Shown piece after piece: positions 43,621 to 51,295 of a stretch of 64,000 nt of DNA. This DNA is from an uncultured Eubacteriales bacterium (GTDB lineage: Bacteria > Bacillota > Clostridia > Oscillospirales > Acutalibacteraceae). Each line of letters starts with the position of its first letter. The stretch's first letter is position 1. The translations under genes were made by a program, and so were the position numbers. The notes under the pieces are model-generated. The model made no database searches, was not told where the DNA came from, and saw only the letters and a program-made list of their open reading frames with translations. The stretch covers positions 1 through 64,000 of the forward strand of contig CAKSYX010000009.1 in assembly GCA_934525065.1 (NCBI GenBank), given 5' to 3'.

Positions 43621-44153
43621 CTTATTCCGAGCCGCAGCTGTGGCAGGTCTATAACTTCCTTTTCTTTTTCGGCTTCGGTTTTTTGTGCGGCCTTCTTTTT
43701 CGGCTTATCGAGTTCATAAGAGAGCTTTTCAGCAGGAAAAAAGCGGCCGTTATTGCCCAGGATCTCATATTTTCTGTTCTGGCAACGGTTCTGATGTTCA
43801 TCTTTCTTTTGACATATGCCGACGGGAAAGTCAGGCTCAACCTGATTTTTGCCGCCGCTTCGGGCGCGGCTGTGTTTTTTATGACGCTCGGAAAAGCAGT
43901 GAAAAATCTGCTGGGCTTTCTGGGCATAATAATCAAAAAAACCGTCTCGTTTTTGGCAAAGCCATTCATTCTTTTGGCGTTGATTTTGAAAAAGGCAGGC
44001 TCGTTCATCACACGCAGGACGAAAGAAAAAACCGCTGTCCTCAAGGAGAAAAGAAGCGGCAGAAAAAAAGGAAAACAGTCCGACGGGAAAAAGCGGCGTT
44101 CAAAAAGGAAAGGAGAGCAAAAAAACACAAAGTCAAACTCAAAAAATACTTGA
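43617..44153 (+). CDS. yabQ: Spore cortex biosynthesis protein YabQ
   Basis: 178 residues. About four membrane segments in the first 100 residues (QVYNFLFFFGFGFLCGLLFRLIEFIRELF, and others) are followed by a long Lys/Arg-rich tail. That topology and its coupling to yabP identify YabQ, a mother-cell membrane protein needed for cortex formation in B. subtilis. The tail is low in complexity; the last codons contain the -35 region of the divIC promoter. Confidence 0.88.
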   Translation: MTYSEPQLWQVYNFLFFFGFGFLCGLLFRLIEFIRELFSRKKAAVIAQDLIFSVLATVLMFIFLLTYADGKVRLNLIFAAASGAAVFFMTLGKAVKNLLGFLGIIIKKTVSFLAKPFILLALILKKAGSFITRRTKEKTAVLKEKRSGRKKGKQSDGKKRRSKRKGEQKNTKSNSKNT

Positions 44154-44177
44154 AAAATCCCAAAAAATCCGTATAAT
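44150..44177 (+). promoter_or_regulatory. Vegetative promoter of divIC
   Basis: TTGAAA (44150-44155), 16-base spacer, TATAAT (44172-44177). The -35 overlaps the yabQ stop, so divIC can be read in growing cells independently of the sporulation genes. Confidence 0.7.
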
Positions 44178-44233
44178 AAACGTGTGTATGTTTAAATATA
44201 ATCATTTGGCTTGCCGGACAGGAGTGAGGATTT

Positions 44234-44554
44234 TTGGCGGTTAAACAATTTGTTCCGAAAAAAGAGAAAAAGAAAGTCAAAAAGCGCAGTATTGCCGTTT
44301 TCCTCGTTCTTGCGGCTACTGTTGTTCTCGTTGTCACGGGATGCGTCGTCAATTATGCCCGCGCTGCGGAAAACAGAGCCAAAACCGAAGCGCTCAGTCA
44401 GGAATGTGAAGAGGTCAAAGCTCAGAACGATGAACTCGAACACTTCCTTGAAGATAAAAACCACGATGAATACTATGAAAAGATCGCCCGCGAACAATAC
44501 GGCTATGCAAAGCCGGGCGAACGCATTTTCTATGATTCTTCGTTCGGAAAATAA
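44234..44554 (+). CDS. divIC: Cell division protein DivIC/FtsB-like septum initiator
   Basis: 106 residues. A Lys-rich cytoplasmic tail (KKEKKKVKKR), one membrane segment (about 20-41), a coiled coil (about 48-75, KTEALSQECEEVKAQNDELEHF) and the terminal YYEKIAREQYGYAKPGERIF identify DivIC/FtsB. It joins FtsL and DivIB/FtsQ to regulate septal wall synthesis. The start is TTG 44234 after GGAGTGAGG. Position between yabQ and the S1 gene matches B. subtilis. Confidence 0.91.
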   Translation: MAVKQFVPKKEKKKVKKRSIAVFLVLAATVVLVVTGCVVNYARAAENRAKTEALSQECEEVKAQNDELEHFLEDKNHDEYYEKIAREQYGYAKPGERIFYDSSFGK

Positions 44555-44578
44555 AACGCAGGAGGAAACAGCTTCATT

Positions 44579-45034
44579 ATGCTCGAAATCGGTCAAATCG
44601 TTGAGGGAAAAGTTACTGGACTCACTTCATTCGGTGCCTTCGTCAGTCTGCCTGACGGAAAAAGCGGAATGGTTCACATTTCGGAGGTTTCGAATTCCTT
44701 TGTAAAGGAAATTAAGGATCACCTTTCTGAAGGACAGACGGTCAAGGTCAAGGTTATCGGAATCAGTGACGAGGGTAAAATCAGCCTTTCAATCAAGAAA
44801 GCCATGCCCGAAGAGCCGCGTGAGCAAAGGACACGCGAATCGCGTCCCCGTCCCCAGCGTTCGCGCCCGGCGAATGTTTGGCAAGGTCAGCCCGAGAGGA
44901 AGGACCCGGCAACGTTTGAGGATATGATGGCTCGCTTCAAACAGGTCAGCGATGAAAAAATTACCGACCTCAAGCGTGCCGGTGAAGCAAAGCACGGCGG
45001 CGGTTATTCAAAGCGCGGCCGCGGCGGAAACTAA
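44579..45034 (+). CDS. S1 RNA-binding domain protein (YabR-like)
   Basis: 151 residues. A single S1 domain (residues 1-72: LEIGQIVEGKVTGLTSFGAFVSL, SGMVHISEV, KVKVIGISDEGKISLSIK) is followed by an Arg/Pro-rich linker and a basic Gly-rich tail. This matches B. subtilis YabR. It probably binds RNA or ribosomes. It is 24 bases after divIC and ends the plus-strand cluster, followed by a repeat element that can also form a terminator-like stem. Confidence 0.9.
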   Translation: MLEIGQIVEGKVTGLTSFGAFVSLPDGKSGMVHISEVSNSFVKEIKDHLSEGQTVKVKVIGISDEGKISLSIKKAMPEEPREQRTRESRPRPQRSRPANVWQGQPERKDPATFEDMMARFKQVSDEKITDLKRAGEAKHGGGYSKRGRGGN

Positions 45035-45060
45035 GCTTTAATACAAAAAAGTCACTTGAA

Positions 45061-45180
45061 TCAGCAAAAAATTATAAGCTATATACGCAGAAAAGACTAT
45101 ATTTCACATGAAGGCTTGGTTTGAGGAGCCCTGTGCAACGTAGTCTTTTAATTTTTGCTTTGCTTTTTTGTCTGTGCTGA
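45061..45180. repeat. Inverted-repeat element, copy B
   Basis: TCAGCA (45061-45066) and TGCTGA (45175-45180) bound it, with AAAAGACTATATTTCACA (45091-45108) partly complementary to bases 45132-45149. Bases 45092-45178 align with 121-208 of copy A, most strongly at GACTATATTTCAYATGAAG and the T-rich right side. It lies between convergent genes, so it may also end transcription. No ORF. Confidence 0.68.
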
Positions 45181-45202
45181 TATCGGGCTGTTTGCTGTTG
45201 AT

Positions 45203-46183
45203 TTAGCCGACTTTGCAGTCCGTCAGTGCCTTGAAAACGTAGCCTTTGCTTCTGGCATTGTCAATGATTTCGCCGAGCGCGGCGGCGTTGTCCTTTGAAA
45301 CCGAGTGGAGAAGAATGACTGCTCCCGGGTGCAGACGTTCGCCGACCGTTTTAACGGCATAGTCCTTGCCTTTGACCTGCTTAACGTTCCAGTCGTTATA
45401 GGCTACCGACCAGAAAACGCCGGTGTAGCCGAGCGAGGCAACAAGGTCAAGAGCGCTCTCGTTGTATTCCCCGGCGGGGAAGCGGAAAAACTTTGCGCAG
45501 TAGCCGAAGTTTTCGCGAAGATAGTTTTCGGTCTGCTCAATTTCGTCTTTCATTTTTGTTCTGCTTATTGAAGCAAAAGAGGGGTGTGTTGTTGAATGAT
45601 TCCCCACGATGTGTCCCTCTTTGATCATTCTGGCAATCAGCTCCGGCTGCTTTTTGATGTGGTCGAGTGTGCAGAAAAATGCCGCAGGAACGTCCTTTTC
45701 CTTCAGAACGTCAAGGATCTTTGACGTCAGGTTTTCATATTCCCAGCCGCAGTCGAAGGTAAGATACAGAACCTTTTCGCTGCTGTTTTCATCGAGCGTC
45801 AACGCGCCGTATTTATCAAAGGTCTTTTGAAATTCAATAACTGTGGGGTGCGCCTTTCCGCCCGAAGCGGGGCCGTGGGAATGGCCGATCTTTTTGACCG
45901 AAAGCTTCCTGCTGTTTTCCGGGTCGAGGACGGTATAGCTCACTTTTTCAAGCGGTGCAAAGCCGGTTTTTGTGTTGCTTGAGGGCTTTCCTGTGATGAT
46001 TTTTCCTTGGGAGGGCGTGCCTTGCGGGTCGGTTGCCTGCGGTATTTCAATTTCCGTCTGCCTGTTCATCGGCAGGGTGCTTTCGTTTTCGGTTGTTGTT
46101 TCAGTTCCCGTTTTGCCGGAGCCGCAGGCGCAGAACGAAAGCATGACGAAGCCTGCAAGGAACAAAGAAAAAAGTTTTTTCAT
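45203..46183 (-). CDS. pdaA: Polysaccharide deacetylase, PdaA type, lipoprotein
   Basis: 326 residues. A lipoprotein-like signal (MKKLFSLFLAGFVMLSFCAC) and Ser/Thr-rich linker precede the NodB domain: YLTFDCGWE, HSTTHPS (metal His pair), RFPAGEYN, WSVAYNDW and LLHSVSKDN. TFDCGWE and AYNDW are typical of PdaA, which deacetylates muramic acid to make spore-cortex muramic-delta-lactam. ATG 46183 is preceded only by a weak GCTGAAGAAA. The placement after sporulation genes fits. The untranslated leader contains a hairpin (46206-46255). Confidence 0.87.
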   Translation of the reverse strand: MKKLFSLFLAGFVMLSFCACGSGKTGTETTTENESTLPMNRQTEIEIPQATDPQGTPSQGKIITGKPSSNTKTGFAPLEKVSYTVLDPENSRKLSVKKIGHSHGPASGGKAHPTVIEFQKTFDKYGALTLDENSSEKVLYLTFDCGWEYENLTSKILDVLKEKDVPAAFFCTLDHIKKQPELIARMIKEGHIVGNHSTTHPSFASISRTKMKDEIEQTENYLRENFGYCAKFFRFPAGEYNESALDLVASLGYTGVFWSVAYNDWNVKQVKGKDYAVKTVGERLHPGAVILLHSVSKDNAAALGEIIDNARSKGYVFKALTDCKVG

Positions 46184-46333
46184 AGATTTCTTCAGCCTGA
46201 CCTTTCCGGCTACAAGTGTTGAAAAAACAGTCACGCTCAGTCTTGCTGTAGCCGGGCAAGGCGCGACGGTGATTTTGTCGGGCATATCATTTTATTCTAA
46301 GGAAGTTTTCATGCCGATTTTTTTGGCCGAATT

Positions 46334-46372
46334 TTTAAAAACAACCGGCGCTTCTTTGAAAAGCCGCGCCGG
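46334..46372 (-). terminator. Terminator of the YtxH-like gene
   Basis: On the minus strand CCGGCGC (46372-46366) pairs with GCGCCGG (46351-46345), followed by TTGTTTTT. It lies 13 bases past the stop codon. Confidence 0.72.
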
Positions 46373-46384
46373 GAGAGTCTTTTT

Positions 46385-46564
46385 TTATTTGAACATATAC
46401 TGCATATCGTCAAACATATTTTCCATTGCCTTGAGGGCTTTTGCTGCTTTTTTCTTATACATCTTTTTTGCCGAAGGATTGCTCATTGCTCCGGTGACAA
46501 GACCGGCCGCGCCGCCGACTGCCATTCCGATTCCGACACCTGTCATAACGCTTTTCATTTTCAT
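46385..46564 (-). CDS. Small YtxH-like membrane protein
   Basis: 59 residues: MKMKSVMTGVGIGMAVGGAA..., a Gly/Ala-rich membrane segment (about 5-26), a SNPSAKKMYKKKAAKALK basic stretch and an amphipathic end. This is the usual build of YtxH-domain proteins, whose role is unclear. The start codon at 46564 has TAGGAG nine bases upstream, and a terminator follows, so it is a complete short gene. It is antisense to nothing else supported. Confidence 0.75.
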   Translation of the reverse strand: MKMKSVMTGVGIGMAVGGAAGLVTGAMSNPSAKKMYKKKAAKALKAMENMFDDMQYMFK

Positions 46565-46657
46565 AAATGTTCAACTCCTAACTGTTGTGATATCTCTATT
46601 TTTGGCGGAAAGAGCGAAAAAATCACAGGAAATTATTTCAATTTAATTTAATCGCAC

Positions 46658-46685
46658 TTGAAAAGAAGGCTGCTTCTGGTATAAT
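46658..46685 (+). promoter_or_regulatory. Promoter of trmL
   Basis: TTGAAA (46658-46663), 16-base spacer, TATAAT (46680-46685). Confidence 0.68.
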
Positions 46686-46717
46686 ATATCAGTAATTGCA
46701 GACTTGAGGAGGCTTTT

Positions 46718-47263
46718 TTGCCCCTTGGTTTCTTGCAGCACATATCAGTGAAAAGATGTGACAGAATGAACACCCTGAACATTGTTCTTGTTGAGCCGCA
46801 GATTCCGCAGAATACCGGCAACATTGCAAGAACCTGCGCCGCAACGGGCGCAAGACTCCACCTTGTTGAGCCGATGGGCTTTCACGTTGACGACAAAAAG
46901 CTCAAGCGCGCCGGCCTTGATTACTGGCACTTGCTTGACATTACATATTATGAGGATCTTGAAGACTTTTTTTCAAAAAACAAAGGTGGCCGCTTCTTTT
47001 ATTTTTCAACAAAGGGCAGGCATACCTATTGCGATGTGACTTATCCGGACAACAGCTATCTTGTTTTCGGGCGTGAGGACGCCGGACTTCCCGAGGAGCT
47101 GCTCAGGGAAAACGAAGAAAGCTGCCTGCGTCTGCCGATGAAAAGCGAGGCGCGCAGCCTCAACCTTTCAAATACGGTTGCTGTCGGTGCTTTTGAAGTC
47201 CTTCGTCAGTGGGGCTTTCCCGAGCTTCAGAACGAAGGAAAGCTCACAAGGTTTGACTGGTAA
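46718..47263 (+). CDS. trmL: tRNA (cytidine(34)-2'-O)-methyltransferase TrmL
   Basis: 165-181 residues, SPOUT family. LNIVLVEPQIPQNTGNIARTCAATGARLHLVEP, LVFGREDAGLPEELL and LNLSNTVAVGAFEVLRQWGFPEL are the TrmL signatures, including the knotted cofactor site. It methylates the wobble ribose of tRNA-Leu. Two starts compete: TTG 46718, six bases after GAGGAGG, adds a 16-residue leader; ATG 46766 begins as homologues do but has a poor ribosome binding site. Confidence 0.92.
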   Translation: MPLGFLQHISVKRCDRMNTLNIVLVEPQIPQNTGNIARTCAATGARLHLVEPMGFHVDDKKLKRAGLDYWHLLDITYYEDLEDFFSKNKGGRFFYFSTKGRHTYCDVTYPDNSYLVFGREDAGLPEELLRENEESCLRLPMKSEARSLNLSNTVAVGAFEVLRQWGFPELQNEGKLTRFDW

Positions 47264-47275
47264 GGGGGCGGTGAT

Positions 47276-48094
47276 ATAAGCAGAGAAAAAAACGTTTCGG
47301 TCTGCTGCGCTGTCGGCGCGGCGGTGAATTTGGCGCTGTTTTTTGTGAAGCTTTATGTCAGCCTTTCTTCAAACAGCATTTCAATCTGGTCGGACGCGGT
47401 CAACAATCTTTCGGACTTTTTATCCTGCCTTCTTTCGGCGGTGTGTATGCTGATTTCGGTGAGGCTGCTTGAAAAAGGACTTGATTTTGTTGCCGGAAGA
47501 CTCGAACGCCTGCTTTCGCTTTTGCTTTCGCTGGCGGTCACGTTTGTCGGCCTTGCGTTTGCATATTCATCGCTTGAGCGGTTCATGTATCCGACGCCTA
47601 TCTGGTTTGCGGTGAAGTTTGCCGTTCTTATTGCAATAACCGCGTTTGCAAAGCTTTTACTGTTCTTCTTTTTCAGAAGTCAGTATAAAAAAAGCGGCTC
47701 GCCCGTCATAAAAGTTATGAGTACGGACAGCCTGCTTGATTTTTTCATCACTCTGACCTCGCTTCTCTCCTTCACTTTGACGCGATACACCGAGTTCGCC
47801 GTTGACGCGGTGTTCGGCCTTTTGATCAGCGTAATTGTGACGGTGAACGCGGTGAAACTTCTGTATACCTCCGTTTGCGGGACCATTGGCTTTGTTAAAG
47901 AGAGTGAAAGAAAAAAGCTTGCCCTCTTTTTCGAAGAAAACAAAATATCGGTTTCAAACACCGTCTTTTTCATTGAAGGGGACGATAGCATAAGCGCGTT
48001 TGTGACCGCAGAACCGCCTGTTCAAAAGGACAGGGAGGTTTTAAAAAAGGAATGTTTTGAAAAAACAGGAATAAAAATCACTTTTGCCGAATAA
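47276..48094 (+). CDS. Cation diffusion facilitator family transporter
   Basis: 272 residues if read from ATA 47276. The N-terminal SREKNVSVCCAVGAAVNLALFFVKL and SNSISIWSDAVNNLSD match the first two helices of CDF transporters; the metal-site Asp pair is in SDAVNNLSD and STDSLLDF. The family exports Zn, Fe, Mn or similar. The first conventional start in frame is GTG 47324, which would remove most of helix 1. The trmL stop TAA at 47261 is in frame upstream, and GGCGGTGAT precedes ATA 47276. The C-terminal cytoplasmic domain is short. Confidence 0.78.
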   Translation: MSREKNVSVCCAVGAAVNLALFFVKLYVSLSSNSISIWSDAVNNLSDFLSCLLSAVCMLISVRLLEKGLDFVAGRLERLLSLLLSLAVTFVGLAFAYSSLERFMYPTPIWFAVKFAVLIAITAFAKLLLFFFFRSQYKKSGSPVIKVMSTDSLLDFFITLTSLLSFTLTRYTEFAVDAVFGLLISVIVTVNAVKLLYTSVCGTIGFVKESERKKLALFFEENKISVSNTVFFIEGDDSISAFVTAEPPVQKDREVLKKECFEKTGIKITFAE

Positions 48095-48168
48095 TCACCG
48101 AGTGAGAAGTGCTTATTTACGCTTTGATCCGGCTGCTTTGCGGCAAAATACGAAGGGAGCATCTTCAT

Positions 48169-49455
48169 ATGAGCAAGAAACAAAAAGACCCGGTAAAGAG
48201 GAAGAAACGTGTAAAAGTATTTTTAAAGGTACTTTGCGTGTTCCTCTGCGTTCTTGTTGCCTTCATCGGCGTGACAACGGTCGTCAGCGTTGTCGGCGAC
48301 AAGGCCAACACAGCCAAAGCCAACTCCTTTGAAACTGTGACAAAGGACGACACCCTCGTTCCCGAAAAGGACAAAAACGGCAACTGGACGTTCACGACAG
48401 ACCGGAATTTTAAAATTCTTCAGCTGACCGATGTTCATATCGGCGGCGGCTGGATGAGTCTTAAAAAGGACGCAATGGCGCTCAACGCCGTTGCCGCAAT
48501 GGTAACCTACGAAAAGCCCGACCTTGTAATCGTCACGGGCGACATGGCGTATCCCGTTCCTTTTCAGGCCGGTACCTTCAACAATAAGGCTTCGGCAAAA
48601 ATTTTTGCCGCTCTGATGGAAAAGCTCGGCGTTTACTGGACGGTGGCCTTCGGCAACCATGACACAGAGCTTTACAGCTATTATTCACGCGAAAAAATTG
48701 CAGACTTTTATGAAAACAGCGGCTTTGCCCATTGTCTCTTCACTGCGGGACCCGAGGATGTTGACGGCTACGGCAACCAGCTCATCAACATCAAAAACTC
48801 AAAGGGTCTTATAACTCAGTCGCTCTTTGTTCTCGACAGCCATTCATACACAGACGGAGACTTTCTCGGCATCATGTGGAAATATGACAACATCCACGAA
48901 AACCAAGTTCAGTGGTATAAAAGCCAGGTCGAAGCCGTTAATGCGCAGAACGATGCGCTTTATAAAAAGCTCGGCGAAAAGAAGAAGGGCGACGTCAAAT
49001 CTCTCATGTTCTTCCATATTCCTCTCGTTGAGCAGAAGGACGCTTGGCATGAATTTGCCGAAAACGGCTATAAGGACACCGAAAACGTTCAGTGGATCTA
49101 CGGCGAAGCGGGCGAGACCGGACAGGTCGTTTACTGCGGAATGCATGAGGATAACCTTTTTGAAACGATTCAGGAGCTTGGTTCAACGCAGGGGCTTTTC
49201 TGCGGCCACGACCACAAGAACAATTTCTCAATCATGTATAAAGGCGTTCGCTTTACATACGGTATGAGTGTTGACTATCTTGCATATCCCGGAATCTATA
49301 AGATCGGAACGCAGCGCGGCTGCACCGTTATTGAAGTTACTCCTGAGGGCAGGTTCGACTGCCACGCCGAAAACTACTATCAGGATAAGTATGTTTCGCT
49401 TTATAACAAGGAAATGGTTGTTCTCAACGAGGTAAGCACCTATGAAGCTAAGTGA
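48169..49455 (+). CDS. Membrane-anchored metallophosphoesterase
   Basis: 428 residues. A Lys-rich N terminus and one membrane segment (about 18-42) are followed by the phosphoesterase core: LTDVHIGG, VTGDMAYP, GNHDTE, a lone His in FHIPLVEQ, and FCGHDHKNNF. The layout resembles phosphohydrolases of the DUF/YkuE-CpdA type acting outside the membrane. Start at ATG 48169 after GAAGGGAG. It overlaps the following membrane-protein gene by 14 bases. Third such phosphoesterase in this window; substrate unknown. Confidence 0.83.
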   Translation: MSKKQKDPVKRKKRVKVFLKVLCVFLCVLVAFIGVTTVVSVVGDKANTAKANSFETVTKDDTLVPEKDKNGNWTFTTDRNFKILQLTDVHIGGGWMSLKKDAMALNAVAAMVTYEKPDLVIVTGDMAYPVPFQAGTFNNKASAKIFAALMEKLGVYWTVAFGNHDTELYSYYSREKIADFYENSGFAHCLFTAGPEDVDGYGNQLINIKNSKGLITQSLFVLDSHSYTDGDFLGIMWKYDNIHENQVQWYKSQVEAVNAQNDALYKKLGEKKKGDVKSLMFFHIPLVEQKDAWHEFAENGYKDTENVQWIYGEAGETGQVVYCGMHEDNLFETIQELGSTQGLFCGHDHKNNFSIMYKGVRFTYGMSVDYLAYPGIYKIGTQRGCTVIEVTPEGRFDCHAENYYQDKYVSLYNKEMVVLNEVSTYEAK

Positions 49456-49933
49456 CGAAGGTCTTGTAAAAAGATATCGGACAGACATAAAATCTGCTCA
49501 GGGCGTTATTGCAATGGCGGCAGTTTTGGGAATTATCTATGTCATAGTCGGATTTATTACCAAAAGCTGGGATTTTTATTTCGGAATTTCCGTTGTCAAG
49601 CTTTTAGTAATAAAGAGCTTAGAATTGCAAAAGCCGGAACAAACGGCTGCAATGTGGCTTTGCTTTGCAGGGGCGGCAGTGTGCATTGCGTTCTATATTG
49701 CTGCGATTCTCCTCGCACGCAAGAACCCGAAAAGGCTGTTGCTTGGCCTTGTGCTCTACGGCATTGACACAGTGTTACTTGTTCTCCTTGACGCTATCGG
49801 ATATTTTGGCAGTTTCAAAAAAGAAGACGTTATCGACCTGATTTTTCACGCCTTCATAATGATCTTTCTGGTTGTCGGCGTTTCTTCGGTCAAAAAACTT
49901 GAAAAAAAGGGAATCAAGCCCGAACCGATTTAA
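49442..49933 (+). CDS. Four-helix membrane protein, unknown function
   Basis: 163 residues, four predicted membrane segments (about 21-43, 72-93, 99-118, 130-148) with a short polar N terminus and a Lys-rich end. It overlaps the end of the phosphoesterase gene by 14 bases, so it is translated from the same message and may anchor or assist that enzyme. I recognise no family motif. Confidence 0.72.
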   Translation: MKLSDEGLVKRYRTDIKSAQGVIAMAAVLGIIYVIVGFITKSWDFYFGISVVKLLVIKSLELQKPEQTAAMWLCFAGAAVCIAFYIAAILLARKNPKRLLLGLVLYGIDTVLLVLLDAIGYFGSFKKEDVIDLIFHAFIMIFLVVGVSSVKKLEKKGIKPEPI

Positions 49934-49938
49934 ACAAC

Positions 49939-49970
49939 AAAGGAGCTGTTCAAAAAAGCAGCTCCTTTTT
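49939..49970. terminator. Bidirectional terminator
   Basis: AAGGAGCTG (49940-49948) pairs with CAGCTCCTT (49959-49967), with A and T runs on both sides, between convergent genes. Confidence 0.86.
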
Positions 49971-49975
49971 ATATA

Positions 49976-50935
49976 TTAGTTTACAACGTTAATGGGTTCG
50001 CCCTTGACGAAGGCTTCAACGTTTTTGGTGAAGATGCTCATAAGTCTGCTTCTTGCCTCAAAGCTTGCCCAGGCAATATGAGGCGTGATGAAGCAGTTCT
50101 TTGCGCCGATGAGCACATTGCCGTCCTTCGGCGGCTCGGCCGAAAGAACGTCAAGCCCTGCGCCGGCAATCTCACCGCTGTTCAAGGCTGCGGCGAGGTC
50201 GTTTTCGTTGACAACGGGGCCGCGCGAGGTATTGATAAGAAACGCGCTCTTTTTCATTTTTGAAAGGAAGTCGGCGTTCACAAGTCCTGCCGTGCCTTCA
50301 TTCAGCGGACAGTGAAGAGAAATTGCATCGCTTTCGGCAACAAGCTTTTCGAGCGTACAAAATTCAACGCTGCCGTTTCCGCTGTATGAATGTGTGTGCG
50401 GAGAATAGGCGAGGACGCGCATTTTAAAGGCATTCGCAATTTCTGCAACAGCTGAACCGATTTTTCCAAAGCCGACGATTCCGAATGTTTTTCCGACGAG
50501 TTCAACCAGCGGAGACTTCCAATAGCAGAAGTGGGGGCTGTTTTGCCATTCTCCGTTTTTAACGCTTTCGCTGTGGAGGGCAACGCGGTTCGTCAGCTCA
50601 AGAAGGAACGCAAAAACAAGCTGAGCCACGCCGTCAGTGCTGTATGCCGGAATGTTTGAAACCGTGATTCCTCTTTCCCTTGCGGCCTTGCAGTCGATGA
50701 TGTTGAAGCCGGTTGCAAGGACGGCGATGTATTTGAGCTTCGGCAGCTTTTCAATAAGCTCTCTTGTAATCGGTGTTTTGTTTGTGACGAGGATGTCTGC
50801 GTCAAGACTGCGCTCAAGAACAAGCTCAGGCTCCGTGATTTCATAGACCTCATATTCGTCAACAAGCGTTTTAAGAGCGTCCCATGAAAGGTCGCCGGGG
50901 TTTTCGGCGTAGCCGTCAAGAATAACAAGTTTCAT
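49976..50935 (-). CDS. D-2-hydroxyacid dehydrogenase
   Basis: 319 residues. NAD-binding loop FGIVGFGKIGSAVAEIA, then the catalytic Arg in NTSRGPVVNE, Glu in AGLDVLSAEPP, and His in ITPHIAWAS. It resembles glycerate, hydroxypyruvate or lactate-type dehydrogenases (substrate not resolvable). ATG 50935 follows GGGAGGCATAAAA; an in-frame ATG at 50989 lacks a ribosome binding site and lies within the promoter. Single gene. Confidence 0.9.
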   Translation of the reverse strand: MKLVILDGYAENPGDLSWDALKTLVDEYEVYEITEPELVLERSLDADILVTNKTPITRELIEKLPKLKYIAVLATGFNIIDCKAARERGITVSNIPAYSTDGVAQLVFAFLLELTNRVALHSESVKNGEWQNSPHFCYWKSPLVELVGKTFGIVGFGKIGSAVAEIANAFKMRVLAYSPHTHSYSGNGSVEFCTLEKLVAESDAISLHCPLNEGTAGLVNADFLSKMKKSAFLINTSRGPVVNENDLAAALNSGEIAGAGLDVLSAEPPKDGNVLIGAKNCFITPHIAWASFEARSRLMSIFTKNVEAFVKGEPINVVN

Positions 50936-50968
50936 TTTTATGCCTCCCGTAGATGTATTACACACTTG

Positions 50969-50997
50969 ATTATACCACGTTTTATGCATTTTGTCAG
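50969..50997 (-). promoter_or_regulatory. Promoter of the D-2-hydroxyacid dehydrogenase gene
   Basis: On the minus strand CTGACA (50997-50992), 17-base spacer, TATAAT (50974-50969). Confidence 0.7.
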
Positions 50998-51069
50998 TAT
51001 AAATTGCCCGAAAACCGCGTCATGTTCCGTTTTGAGAGAAAATATTATCCGAAATATCCCATAAAAACG

Positions 51070-51098
51070 TTGACCGATTGAAGAATATACTATAAAAT
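51070..51098 (+). promoter_or_regulatory. Promoter of the TVP38/DedA-type and galK genes
   Basis: TTGACC (51070-51075), 17-base spacer, TAAAAT (51093-51098). It gives a leader of about 190 bases. Confidence 0.62.
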
Positions 51099-51106
51099 AC
51101 ATATGT

Positions 51107-51244
51107 ATGATTAAGCTGAGGAGGCTCGGGCTCAATGTGCATGAAGAACTTGTTTTCCTGCACATTGCAGCACTTTTCATCTCGCCATACGTCAAAAGCA
51201 TTGTGAGGCCTTTGGCGCGCAGTATCGGCGGGAAATTGCCTTAA
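51107..51244 (+). CDS. Possible 45-residue leader ORF, doubtful
   Basis: ATG 51107 opens MIKLRRLGLNVHEELVFLHIAA... ending at TAA 51244. It starts only nine bases after the -10 element, with no ribosome binding site, so it would be leaderless. Inside it, AGGAGG at 51119-51124 precedes an ATG (51135) in another frame that encodes 23 codons. Neither resembles a known protein. It could be a leader peptide, a decayed gene or chance. Confidence 0.25.
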   Translation: MIKLRRLGLNVHEELVFLHIAALFISPYVKSIVRPLARSIGGKLP

Positions 51245-51295
51245 AAAATCGCATTGTGTTCAAAGCTGTTCAGCATGGGCTAAGGAGGTGGGCGG

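Noticed and set aside
45972..46646. Plus-strand ORF of 224 codons opposite pdaA and the YtxH-like gene
   Set aside because: Both minus-strand genes have family motifs and signals; the plus-strand reading has neither a ribosome binding site nor homology.
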